Assembly: GCA_900545525.1 (NCBI GenBank)
Contig: UQZX01000015.1
Span: forward strand, 1-64,000
From: an uncultured Prevotella sp.
Lineage (GTDB): Bacteria > Bacteroidota > Bacteroidia > Bacteroidales > Bacteroidaceae
Reading direction: 5' to 3'
Length of the DNA: 64,000 nt
The position numbers were made by a program, and so were the translations under genes. This document shows, piece by piece, positions 9,241-17,138 of this stretch. Every line of letters begins with the position of its first letter. The first letter of the stretch is position 1. The notes beneath the pieces were generated by a model, which worked only from the letters and a program-made list of their open reading frames with translations, was not told where the DNA came from and searched no databases.

Positions 9241-12200
9241 ATGAAGTATCAGAAAAACATGCGTCATCTATTTGATGTACTCGGTCAGAGACATGGACGC
9301 GCACTGGTTATTTGCGGGCTTGCCGTTGGCACGTTGTCAATGCCTGTTCCCATGGTAGCCAGCAGTGTTTCGGGGGGGGTAAAACTCATTGAAACACAAC
9401 AAGTTAACCAAACAAAGACAGTCAGGGGCACGGTCGTTGACGACAACGGCGACCCGCTGATAGGCGTTACAGTTGCCATAAAGGGTCAGTCTGGCTCAGG
9501 CTGTGTTACCGACGTGGACGGTAACTTCTCACTTTCAGTTCCTTCAGGTGCAACACTTGTTTTCTCTTACGTGGGCTACGCCACGGTCACGGTGAAAGCT
9601 GAAGGACAGTCAAACCTCAACATTACGATGAAATCCGACGCGCAGGAACTCGACGAAGTTGTTGCCATCGGATACGGTACGATGAAGAAACGCGACCTTA
9701 CGGGCGCAGTATCGTCCGTAAAGGCAGAAGACATCGTGCGTATGCCGACAAGCAACGTCATCGAGGCAATACAGGGTCAGGTTGCCGGTCTCGACATTAC
9801 GAGGACCAACGGTGAGGCAGGTTCGGGCGTGAACATGAACCTGCGCGGTGTCCGTTCGATATACGGAGACAACAATCCGCTGTTCATCATCGACGGCATG
9901 GAAGGCTCATACGAGGAACTCAATCCCAATGACATCGCGTCGATAGAGGTACTCAAGGGTGCGTCGAGCACCGCTATCTATGGTGCCGCAGGTGCAAACG
10001 GCGTTATCATCATCACGACCAAGACACCTAAGAAAGACAAGTTCTCCATAGACCTTGATGCCTATTACGGCTGGAACACCATCACCAGCTTCCCGAAAGT
10101 AAACACCGGACAGGACTATATCAACTTCCGCCGCGAGGCACAGCGTGCCGCCGGTGTGTGGAACGGTCCGGAAGACGACGGCAAGCTGTTCCCCAACTAC
10201 ATGCAGGACTACATCGACAAAGGTCAGTGGGTTGACTGGTCGGAACTTGCATCACAGACGGGAAAGACACAGAGCTACAACCTCAACACGTCGTACTCAA
10301 ACGACCGCATGACCTCTTACTTCTCACTGGGCTACTACGACCTCGAAGGTCTGCTGAAGGGCGACGAGCTGAAGCGTTACTCGGCACGTGCAAAGTTCGA
10401 CTTCAAGGCAAACGAAATGGTTAAATACGGGCTCAACCTGTATGCCATGTACTCAGACAACGACAAGCGTTACAGCCGCATCTGGAACCGCGTGCTCTGC
10501 ATGCCTCCGCTTGGAACGCCTTATGATGAGAACGGAAAGCTTGTCGACTATCCTCTCGGCGACGGCAACATGAACCCTCTTGCCGACACCGGTTCACAGC
10601 AATATGTAAATAATGTGAAGACCCTGAGTCTCGCGCCGCAGGCATACGTGGAGATTACGCCACTGAAGGGGCTGTCGTTCAAGAGCGTGCTCGGCGGCTA
10701 CTTCCGCAACGTCAAGCAGGGAATATACACCGGAACAAAGTCGTATCAGGGACTTGAGAGCGGCAAGGTGACTGCCGAGGTGCCGAACACTTTCACATAT
10801 AACTATAAGTGGCAGAACATCCTTACATATAATTTCAAGATAAAGGACGACCACGAATTCACCGTGACAGGCGTGACGGAATGGACCAAGGACCGCCGCG
10901 AGAAGGTGACGGCGATTGCCAACGGCTTTGACATTGACTCTTACGGCTACCACAACCTCGGTGCAGCAACAGGCACGCCGTCGGTTTCTTCATCATACGT
11001 GCAAAGCCAGAAGATGTCTTATGCGGCACGTATAAACTACAGCTACAAGGGACGCTATCTTGCAAGTATCAGCAGCCGCTGGGACGGTTCGTCAATTCTT
11101 GCCCAGGGAAACAAGTGGGACGTGTTCCCCGCAGCAGCCCTTGCATGGCGCATAAGCGATGAGGCTTTCATGAAGAAGCTCGACTTCATATCCAACCTGA
11201 AGATACGTGCGGAATACGGTGTGACGGGTAATGCCGGTGCAAGCGAGTATGCAACGCTTGCCTACAGCCGCAGCGGCATCTTCGGTTTCCAGGACGTTGC
11301 CGTTCCTTACAGCGGTTACCAAATCAACATTGCGAACAAAGATCTCGGATGGGAGAAGTCGTACAATTTCGATATCGGCCTTGATCTCGGACTCTTCAAT
11401 GAGCGCATAAGCATGACACTCGACTGGTACCGCACCAACACCAAGGACCTCTTGTTCCAGAAGAGCCTGCCGTATGCAGCGGGAGGATACGGCTCGTCAC
11501 CGTTCAAAATATGGTCTAACGTTGGCGAGACACGCAACACCGGTCTTGAACTGAGCATCACAAGCCGCAACTTCACAGGTCCTAAGTTTACGTGGAACAC
11601 GACGCTTGCTTTCGCCACAAACAAGAACAAGGTAGTGAAGACAACAACAGAGGGTCCGTTGCCGTTCAACGAGTATTATCTGATACCAGGCGAGGCAGTG
11701 CATACATACTACGGTCACAAGTACGCAGGAATATGGGGTACGGCTGAAGCCGACGAGGCTGCGAAATACAGCCAGAAGCCCGGTCAGGTGCACATTGCCG
11801 AAAAGGGCGAGGCAGACTACAAGCTGAACATCGACGACTACTATGTACTGGGCAATGCAGATCCTAAGTGGCAGGGCAGCCTTTTGAACAACTTCACCTA
11901 TAAGAACTTTGACCTGAGCATTCTCCTGATAGCCCGCTGGAAGTGGACAATCAACTACGGACTTACAGGATGGTACCGTACCGACGGACTTACGCCGTCG
12001 CCCGTGATATGTGACTACTGGACACCGGAAAACCAGAGCGCACGCTATCCGCGCCCGGATGCAAGCATCTCCAACGGTCAGGACCCCAACCAGCAGTGGG
12101 CAAACTTCTTTGACGGCTCCTACCTGAAGGTTAAGAACATCACTCTAGGCTACACCGTGCCCAAGAAGTTGCTGAAGAAGGCAAACATAGAGCGCCTGCG

Positions 12201-12339
12201 CTTCTACTTCACGGCAAGCAACCCGTTCATCTATACAAAGTGCGACTATCTTAAAGACTACGACCCCGAGAAGGGCGGCAACGACGATGACGCTCCCCTC
12301 TCAAAGCAGTTCGTATTCGGTGTAAATGTTTCATTCTAA
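9241..12339 (+). CDS. SusC/RagA-family TonB-linked outer membrane protein (second)
   Basis: A 1032-residue SusC paralogue. Residues 1-156 differ from the first SusC at only about 17 positions; similarity then drops sharply at TGAVSSVKAEDI. It has the same long signal peptide, CarboxypepD_reg-like domain (about 60-130), LDEVVAIGYG plug start and SusC signature VLKGASSTAIYGAAG near residues 234-262. It ends FGVNVSF, a terminal-Phe barrel signal. The G8 tract (9372-9379) is conserved, and slippage to G7 or G9 stops translation at once. A susD gene follows after 12 bp. The different plug and barrel suggest a different glycan or a different product of the same glycan. Confidence 0.95.
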   Translation: MKYQKNMRHLFDVLGQRHGRALVICGLAVGTLSMPVPMVASSVSGGVKLIETQQVNQTKTVRGTVVDDNGDPLIGVTVAIKGQSGSGCVTDVDGNFSLSVPSGATLVFSYVGYATVTVKAEGQSNLNITMKSDAQELDEVVAIGYGTMKKRDLTGAVSSVKAEDIVRMPTSNVIEAIQGQVAGLDITRTNGEAGSGVNMNLRGVRSIYGDNNPLFIIDGMEGSYEELNPNDIASIEVLKGASSTAIYGAAGANGVIIITTKTPKKDKFSIDLDAYYGWNTITSFPKVNTGQDYINFRREAQRAAGVWNGPEDDGKLFPNYMQDYIDKGQWVDWSELASQTGKTQSYNLNTSYSNDRMTSYFSLGYYDLEGLLKGDELKRYSARAKFDFKANEMVKYGLNLYAMYSDNDKRYSRIWNRVLCMPPLGTPYDENGKLVDYPLGDGNMNPLADTGSQQYVNNVKTLSLAPQAYVEITPLKGLSFKSVLGGYFRNVKQGIYTGTKSYQGLESGKVTAEVPNTFTYNYKWQNILTYNFKIKDDHEFTVTGVTEWTKDRREKVTAIANGFDIDSYGYHNLGAATGTPSVSSSYVQSQKMSYAARINYSYKGRYLASISSRWDGSSILAQGNKWDVFPAAALAWRISDEAFMKKLDFISNLKIRAEYGVTGNAGASEYATLAYSRSGIFGFQDVAVPYSGYQINIANKDLGWEKSYNFDIGLDLGLFNERISMTLDWYRTNTKDLLFQKSLPYAAGGYGSSPFKIWSNVGETRNTGLELSITSRNFTGPKFTWNTTLAFATNKNKVVKTTTEGPLPFNEYYLIPGEAVHTYYGHKYAGIWGTAEADEAAKYSQKPGQVHIAEKGEADYKLNIDDYYVLGNADPKWQGSLLNNFTYKNFDLSILLIARWKWTINYGLTGWYRTDGLTPSPVICDYWTPENQSARYPRPDASISNGQDPNQQWANFFDGSYLKVKNITLGYTVPKKLLKKANIERLRFYFTASNPFIYTKCDYLKDYDPEKGGNDDDAPLSKQFVFGVNVSF
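9372..9379 (+). repeat. G8 homopolymer tract in second susC
   Basis: The same eight-G run as at 558-565, at the same codons. One base fewer gives TAA directly; one base more gives ...CAT TGA four codons later. Conservation while flanking residues differ (AEIVSGG against ASSVSGG) is notable. Confidence 0.5.
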
Positions 12340-12351
12340 AAAGAAATACCA

Positions 12352-14169
12352 ATGAAAAGACATAAATTGCTGTCCATAGCACTTGCATCCACCGTGATGT
12401 TCACCACAGGATGCAGCCTTGACGAATATAACCCGTCGGGAGTGTCCACCGATCAGGAGTGGAGCACGCCGAGCGGATTTGAGAAGAAAGTGAACGACTG
12501 TTACTTCGACCTGATACGTATCGTATACGGTCAGGCGGAAGACACATACCTTATGGTTGCCGAGGGCGGAACCGACATCTGGCAGGATGCCAATCCCGAG
12601 GGTATCAACGGCAACTGGAGCAAGCTCATGAGATATGAGGACTTCGGCGCGTCGAACGGCATGCTGAACGAGGGCTACGCAGGTTTCTACGCCATACTGA
12701 ACTCGTGCAACGCCGCGATACAGTATGCCGACAAGGTTAAGGACATGACGCCCGAGGCTATAAACGCCCTCGTTGCCGAGGCACACTTCATCCGTGCACA
12801 CGCCCTTTTCAACATCGTGGAGCAGTGGGGAGGAAAGTATCTGCCCCTCGTTCCCACTACAAGTACGGTCTCTGCACCGCAGTGCAGCACGGTGAACGAC
12901 TTCTACAAGGTGATACTCGACGACCTCGACTTTGCCATGAAGAACCTTCCCGTGACGCAGGAGGTAAGAGGACACGTTACGCGCGCCGCCGCATACCACC
13001 TCTATGCAAAGGCATGCCTCACCTACTCGACATACACCGACGGGCTGGGCAACGTCACGGCACTGACCGAGGCGGAAAGCCGCAAACTGCTGGAAGACGC
13101 GAAAATTGCTGCCGACTATCTCATAAACAATGCCGCAGCACTGGGAGTGAAGCTCTATGACGACGTGGACAAGGTGTTTGACGAGCGCAACAACAAGACC
13201 AACGAGGAGTCGCTCTTCATCGTATGCCACTCCACGATAACGGCGTACAACCCGCGCGGAAACTATTTCAACCGCGTATGGAAGCACACCGAAGCATACA
13301 ACGCAAATACCTCGGGAGTGTTCCTTGACGGAATGGTGGCAAGCTATGCCACGGAGGTTAACGGCTTTGCCGTGCCCAAGCTGGCAAAGGGCAACTGCTA
13401 CATGGAGCCGAGCAAGTACATGCTCGACCTCTACGGCGAGAAGGACAAGCGCTACAAGGCTTTCTTCAAGGACACATACTATGTGAACAAGGCAAACGAT
13501 GCAACCGGCACGAAGTATACGTGGAGCCAGGCTGACGCGACACGTTACAGGCTGGATGCCTCACGTGTGGGCAACCCGGCATTCGACATAACGCTGGGAG
13601 ATACCGCCGTTTACATCTCACGCAAGCCCATGACACAGGCTGAGCGCGATGCCAAGCGCTATGCTACGTTCACCGTGGACATGAACTATGCCGACACGAA
13701 GAAGCCGCTGAAGTTCTTCCCGAGCCTCAAGAAGGCTGACACGCCGTCGCTGTATGCAGGCTCAAATGCCAACAAGCCGTATTCGGCAGCCGACTGTATA
13801 ATATACCGTCTGGGCGAGACATACCTGCTGTCGGCAGAGATAGAGTGGCGTCTCGGCAATCTGCCCGGTGCAAAAAGCCGTCTTGACGACCTGCGCAACC
13901 GCTCATGCGAGGGACACGACCACAGCATGGACGTGAGCACATCGGACATCAACTCCGACTTCCTGCTGGATGAGTATGCACGCGAGATGATAGGAGAGTG
14001 GAACCGCTGGATGACGCTGAAGCGCTTCCGTGCATTCGAGAGCCGTATAGCAAAATGCAATCCGCAGATAAACCGCTTCAACAAGGACATACACTATCTG
14101 CGTCCGATACCTAATGCAGAGATGCAGCTCATAGACAATCCGGACGAATACCAGAACCCGGGATATTGA
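12352..14169 (+). CDS. SusD/RagB-family outer membrane lipoprotein (second)
   Basis: The 605-residue partner of the second SusC. The signal peptide ends in the lipobox TTGC (Cys21), followed by SLDEYNPSG, standard for SusD. Family motifs include AEAHFIRAHALFNIVEQWGG in the helical region and IIYRLGETYLLSAEIEWRLG near the C-terminus, then EYAREMIGEWNRWMTLKRF. At 605 residues it is longer than the first SusD (539), consistent with a larger binding-site insert. It shares a transcript with susC (12-bp spacing) and is followed by a strong hairpin terminator. The ligand cannot be inferred. Confidence 0.95.
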   Translation: MKRHKLLSIALASTVMFTTGCSLDEYNPSGVSTDQEWSTPSGFEKKVNDCYFDLIRIVYGQAEDTYLMVAEGGTDIWQDANPEGINGNWSKLMRYEDFGASNGMLNEGYAGFYAILNSCNAAIQYADKVKDMTPEAINALVAEAHFIRAHALFNIVEQWGGKYLPLVPTTSTVSAPQCSTVNDFYKVILDDLDFAMKNLPVTQEVRGHVTRAAAYHLYAKACLTYSTYTDGLGNVTALTEAESRKLLEDAKIAADYLINNAAALGVKLYDDVDKVFDERNNKTNEESLFIVCHSTITAYNPRGNYFNRVWKHTEAYNANTSGVFLDGMVASYATEVNGFAVPKLAKGNCYMEPSKYMLDLYGEKDKRYKAFFKDTYYVNKANDATGTKYTWSQADATRYRLDASRVGNPAFDITLGDTAVYISRKPMTQAERDAKRYATFTVDMNYADTKKPLKFFPSLKKADTPSLYAGSNANKPYSAADCIIYRLGETYLLSAEIEWRLGNLPGAKSRLDDLRNRSCEGHDHSMDVSTSDINSDFLLDEYAREMIGEWNRWMTLKRFRAFESRIAKCNPQINRFNKDIHYLRPIPNAEMQLIDNPDEYQNPGY

Positions 14170-14346
14170 CATTCTTTCTTCATTACAGGCAGCAGGGGCT
14201 GTCCTGATATGTGCAATGGAGCCATGCCGGAAACAATAACGGCGTGGCTCCTTTTGTCTTATTGTTCCTTATTCCACCGCATGAGATGCCATTGAAACGC
14301 CACGGGGATATGTATGCGCTTTCCGGGGCTGACCTCTTAGGGTCTG

Positions 14347-14383
14347 AAACGCCGTCTTTCAGAGCCTGAAAGACGGCGTTTTG
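14347..14383 (+). terminator. Terminator of second susCD operon
   Basis: Arms 14347-14362 and 14366-14381 pair over 16 bp (AAACGCCGTCTTTCAG with its complement), with a 3-nt loop and four T residues at the base. On the plus strand it ends the susD transcript. Confidence 0.7.
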
Positions 14384-14450
14384 GAGTGTAAAAGGCGGCT
14401 TCTTGTAACCCAAAAGGTATCATCCTGACAGTCAGGATGATACAAGGCAC

Positions 14451-14486
14451 AAAAAAGCAGTCATGCCCCGCGGGGCATGACTGCTT
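14451..14486 (-). terminator. Terminator of HU gene
   Basis: A perfect 32-bp palindrome (14455-14486) lies 26 bp beyond the HU stop codon. On the minus strand it is followed by six T residues (A6 at 14451-14456), a classical intrinsic terminator. Confidence 0.85.
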
Positions 14487-14512
14487 GTCTTTATGTCCGA
14501 GAAAACTGCCGG

Positions 14513-14785
14513 TTAGTTCAGTGCGTCAGCCAGCTCGGCACCTGCCTTGAACTTAGCCACCTTCTTTGCGGCAATCTGTATCTTCTGCTTTGTAAGCGGA
14601 TTGATACCTTCGCGGGCGGGACGCTCGTTAACACTGAATGTACCGAAACCAACCAATGCTATCTTGTCGCCGGCAACGAGAGCTTCCTTGACAGCTGCAA
14701 GCGTAGCGTCAAGAGCCTTCTTAGAATCAGCCTTGGTCAAACCTGAACCGGCTGCGATCTTCTCAATAAGTTCTGTCTTGTTCAT
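14513..14785 (-). CDS. hup: HU-family nucleoid DNA-binding protein
   Basis: A 90-residue HU/IHF-family histone-like protein that binds and bends DNA as a dimer. It begins MNKTELIEKIAAGSGLTKAD, the standard helical dimerisation region, and carries the signature GFGTFSVNERPAREGINPLT at about residues 46-65, the beta-arm that enters the minor groove. Length is exactly that of a normal HU. It is transcribed alone, with a good promoter at 14843-14873 and its own terminator at 14451-14486. HU rather than IHF is inferred from the sequence type; the distinction is not certain in this phylum. Confidence 0.95.
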   Translation of the reverse strand: MNKTELIEKIAAGSGLTKADSKKALDATLAAVKEALVAGDKIALVGFGTFSVNERPAREGINPLTKQKIQIAAKKVAKFKAGAELADALN

Positions 14786-14842
14786 AATCTTTTAGTTATT
14801 AATTATTAGTATGTTAGGAAATATATTCCGTTAATTATTTCG

Positions 14843-14873
14843 CAAATATAATTGAAACCTTTTATAAACCAAA
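14843..14873 (-). promoter_or_regulatory. Promoter of HU gene
   Basis: On the minus strand TTTG (14873-14870), a 19-bp spacer and TATATTTG (14850-14843) form a textbook Bacteroidota sigma-ABfr promoter. The leader to the ATG at 14785 is about 50 nt. Confidence 0.75.
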
Positions 14874-14955
14874 CAAAAAAGGCGAAAAAGTGAGTAAATT
14901 ATTGAAAAAAACCGCGTAACAGCGTGTTTTTATGCCTTATAACGGATATTTTTCG

Positions 14956-14963
14956 TATTTTTG
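14956..14963 (+). promoter_or_regulatory. -7 element of rhomboid gene promoter
   Basis: TATTTTTG on the plus strand, 34 bp upstream of the rhomboid ATG and divergent from the HU promoter. No clear -33 TTTG was found at the expected distance. Confidence 0.5.
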
Positions 14964-14997
14964 CCGTCTGTAAGACATAAACATAAAGATATACCAC

Positions 14998-15915
14998 ATG
15001 CGCAATATACCTGTCATAACAAAGAATCTTCTGATTATTAACGTGTTGATGTTCGCCGCCACTTTCGTGTTCGGAAGAGTGGGCGTGGACCTCAACGACA
15101 GGCTGGGACTGCACTTCCTGCTGGCATCCGACTTCCACTTCTACCAGCTGTTCACATATCTGTTCATGCACGCCGGGCTGGAACATATATTCTTCAACAT
15201 GTTCGCCCTTTGGATGTTCGGGTGCGTGGTGGAAAATGTGTGGGGTCCGAAGAGGTTCCTCTTCTACTATCTTGCATGCGGCGTGGGAGCCGGACTGATA
15301 CAGGAGCTTACGCAGCTCGGCTCGTTCTATCTCATGATGAGCGATCAGGTGCCGTCGTTCGGGATAGCCGACCTCATCGAGGCAGGCAGGGTAAACTCCG
15401 TGCTGCTTAACGCATGGACCACCGTGGGAGCGTCCGGCTCTGTATACGGCATACTGCTCGCCTTCGGAATGATATTCCCGGAAGAGCGCATCTTCATATT
15501 TCCGCTGCCCATACCGATAAAGGCTAAGTGGTTCGTAATGTTCTACGCAGCAGTGGAACTGTTCTTCGCGCTCGGCACGAAAGGCGACAACGTGGCGCAT
15601 TTTGCACACCTCGGCGGCATGCTCTTCGGATATATCATGATAAGATACTGGCGCGGCAACGGGGGTAACGGCAACTTCGGGCGCAACCGCGGGCACCAGT
15701 TCTTCGACAGGATGAGAAGCTCATGGGAGAAGCACTCCAACCGCAAGGCTGACGACACATATATCAGCCGGAGGGAAAGCGACCAGGAATATAACGCCCG
15801 CAAGAGAAAGGAGCAGGATGAGACCGACCGCATTCTTGACAAGATACGCCGCAGCGGATACGACAGCCTGACGAAAGAAGAGAAGCAGAAGCTGTTTGAG
15901 AATGGAAGAAAATGA
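14998..15915 (+). CDS. Rhomboid-family intramembrane serine protease
   Basis: A 305-residue integral membrane protease that would cleave transmembrane substrates in the inner membrane. Catalytic Ser146 sits in the GASG motif and the paired His204 in AHLGGMLFG. The HAGLEHIFFNMFALW segment (about 58-72) is the conserved rhomboid L1/TM2 region. About six membrane segments end near residue 215. A charged, cytosolic ~90-residue C-terminal tail (ISRRESDQEYNARK, LTKEEKQKLFENG) follows, a form I recall from Bacteroidota rhomboids. The next gene starts 36 bp after the stop codon, so the two are probably co-transcribed. Confidence 0.93.
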   Translation: MRNIPVITKNLLIINVLMFAATFVFGRVGVDLNDRLGLHFLLASDFHFYQLFTYLFMHAGLEHIFFNMFALWMFGCVVENVWGPKRFLFYYLACGVGAGLIQELTQLGSFYLMMSDQVPSFGIADLIEAGRVNSVLLNAWTTVGASGSVYGILLAFGMIFPEERIFIFPLPIPIKAKWFVMFYAAVELFFALGTKGDNVAHFAHLGGMLFGYIMIRYWRGNGGNGNFGRNRGHQFFDRMRSSWEKHSNRKADDTYISRRESDQEYNARKRKEQDETDRILDKIRRSGYDSLTKEEKQKLFENGRK

Positions 15916-15951
15916 CAAGTTTTGTTCCGCAGGACATCTTTTCCGGAACCA

Positions 15952-17043
15952 ATGTTCAGAAGGCTTAAACGACTGACAATACAGCTTATGGCGGGTGCCA
16001 ACATTGCCACGGTGGTGATAATGGCACTTGTCGGAATGAGCGACAGGCTCAGTCCGGCAGACCACCCGTTGCTGTCCGTCGTAGGACTGACGTTCCCTTT
16101 TTTTATAATATGTAATCTCGCGTTTCTCCTCTTTTGGCTCATCTTCCATAAGCGCGGCACACTCATACCGTTCATCGGATTTATACTGTGCTATCCTTCC
16201 GTACGGATATATTCGCCGCTGAACATCACGGGCAGCGTGCCCGGAGGCGCGCTGAAGATAATGTCGTATAATGTGGCTAACTACGGCGTGCCCGACATCA
16301 TGCCCGACAGCCTCAATCCGGTATTCAGGTACATACACGACAGCGGTGCCGACATGGTCTGCATTCAGGAGGGAACAATGTCGGAGCCGCTCGTCGCATA
16401 TACGGGCGATGTCTATCCCTACCGCGACTCTGTGATGAAAGCCCCTTCGGGCACGTCGCTCGTGCTGCTGAGCAAGCACCCAATACTGGGCAAGGAGCAT
16501 ATAGAATATCCTTCGGCAGCCAATGCCAGCGCGGCTTTCAAAGTCTTGGTGGACGGCGATACGGTGATTGTCATAAACAACCACTTCGAGTCTACGGGGC
16601 TGTCGCTCGAAGAACGTGCCGAGTTCAGGAACATGGTTAAGGGCAATGCCGGCAACGACACGATAAAGGAGGAGTCTAAAAGGCTGATAACCAAGCTCGG
16701 CGATGCCAACCGCAGAAGGGCGCCGCAGGCTGAAGCCGTGGCTGGATATATACGCCGCCATAAGGGCAAGAGCATGATATTGTGCGGCGACTTCAACGAC
16801 AACCCCATATCATATACCCGCCGGATACTTGCCGGAGAGCTTACCGACTGCTACGTGGCGACAGCCAACGGACCGGGTATATCATACAACCACAACGCCA
16901 TTTTTGTAAGGATAGACAACATTATGTGCTCCGGACACTGGCTTCCGCATAACTTCAAAGTGGACAGGAGCATAGACGCGTCAGACCACTATCCCATATA
17001 CGGCTGGCTGGAAAAAGCCGCGAAACAAGCAAAAAAACAGTAA
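15952..17043 (+). CDS. Membrane-anchored endonuclease/exonuclease/phosphatase-family protein
   Basis: 363 residues from ATG 15952; an in-frame TTG at 15922 would add ten residues, but the ATG is the better start. The first ~90 residues hold two or three membrane segments. The EEP domain follows with its metal and catalytic motifs: KIMSYNVANYG, CIQEG, INNHFEST, ILCGDFNDNP and ASDHYPIYGWL. The family contains nucleases, sphingomyelinases and inositol phosphatases, all using one or two divalent cations; the substrate here is unknown. The membrane anchor suggests action at the periplasmic face. It is probably in one transcript with the rhomboid gene. Confidence 0.88.
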   Translation: MFRRLKRLTIQLMAGANIATVVIMALVGMSDRLSPADHPLLSVVGLTFPFFIICNLAFLLFWLIFHKRGTLIPFIGFILCYPSVRIYSPLNITGSVPGGALKIMSYNVANYGVPDIMPDSLNPVFRYIHDSGADMVCIQEGTMSEPLVAYTGDVYPYRDSVMKAPSGTSLVLLSKHPILGKEHIEYPSAANASAAFKVLVDGDTVIVINNHFESTGLSLEERAEFRNMVKGNAGNDTIKEESKRLITKLGDANRRRAPQAEAVAGYIRRHKGKSMILCGDFNDNPISYTRRILAGELTDCYVATANGPGISYNHNAIFVRIDNIMCSGHWLPHNFKVDRSIDASDHYPIYGWLEKAAKQAKKQ

Positions 17044-17082
17044 TAAAGCAACTTAAATATTCCAAAGTTTAAAAAAAATACT

Positions 17083-17090
17083 TATCTTTG
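17083..17090 (+). promoter_or_regulatory. -7 element upstream of secDF
   Basis: TATCTTTG lies 48 bp before the secDF ATG. The -33 box is not clear at the expected spacing. Confidence 0.5.
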
Positions 17091-17138
17091 CACGCTATAT
17101 ATCAAATTACGAATACAATAATTAAATAATAACAAAAA

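Larger units (their letters stand above)
14170..14512. other. Convergent intergenic region with three hairpins
   Basis: This 343-bp gap between convergent susD and HU genes holds three strong inverted repeats: 14347-14381 (16-bp arms), 14417-14443 (13-bp arms, 1-nt loop) and 14455-14486 (perfect 32-bp palindrome). Between them, 14392-14419 carries the AAAGGCGGCTTCTTG...CAAAAGGT motif also seen at 24280-24305 and 33563-33590. No gene is present. Confidence 0.7.

Noticed and set aside
12331..13287. 318-codon open frame antisense to the second susD
   Set aside because: Shadow of a conserved SusD gene with the same compositional signature as other antisense frames here.
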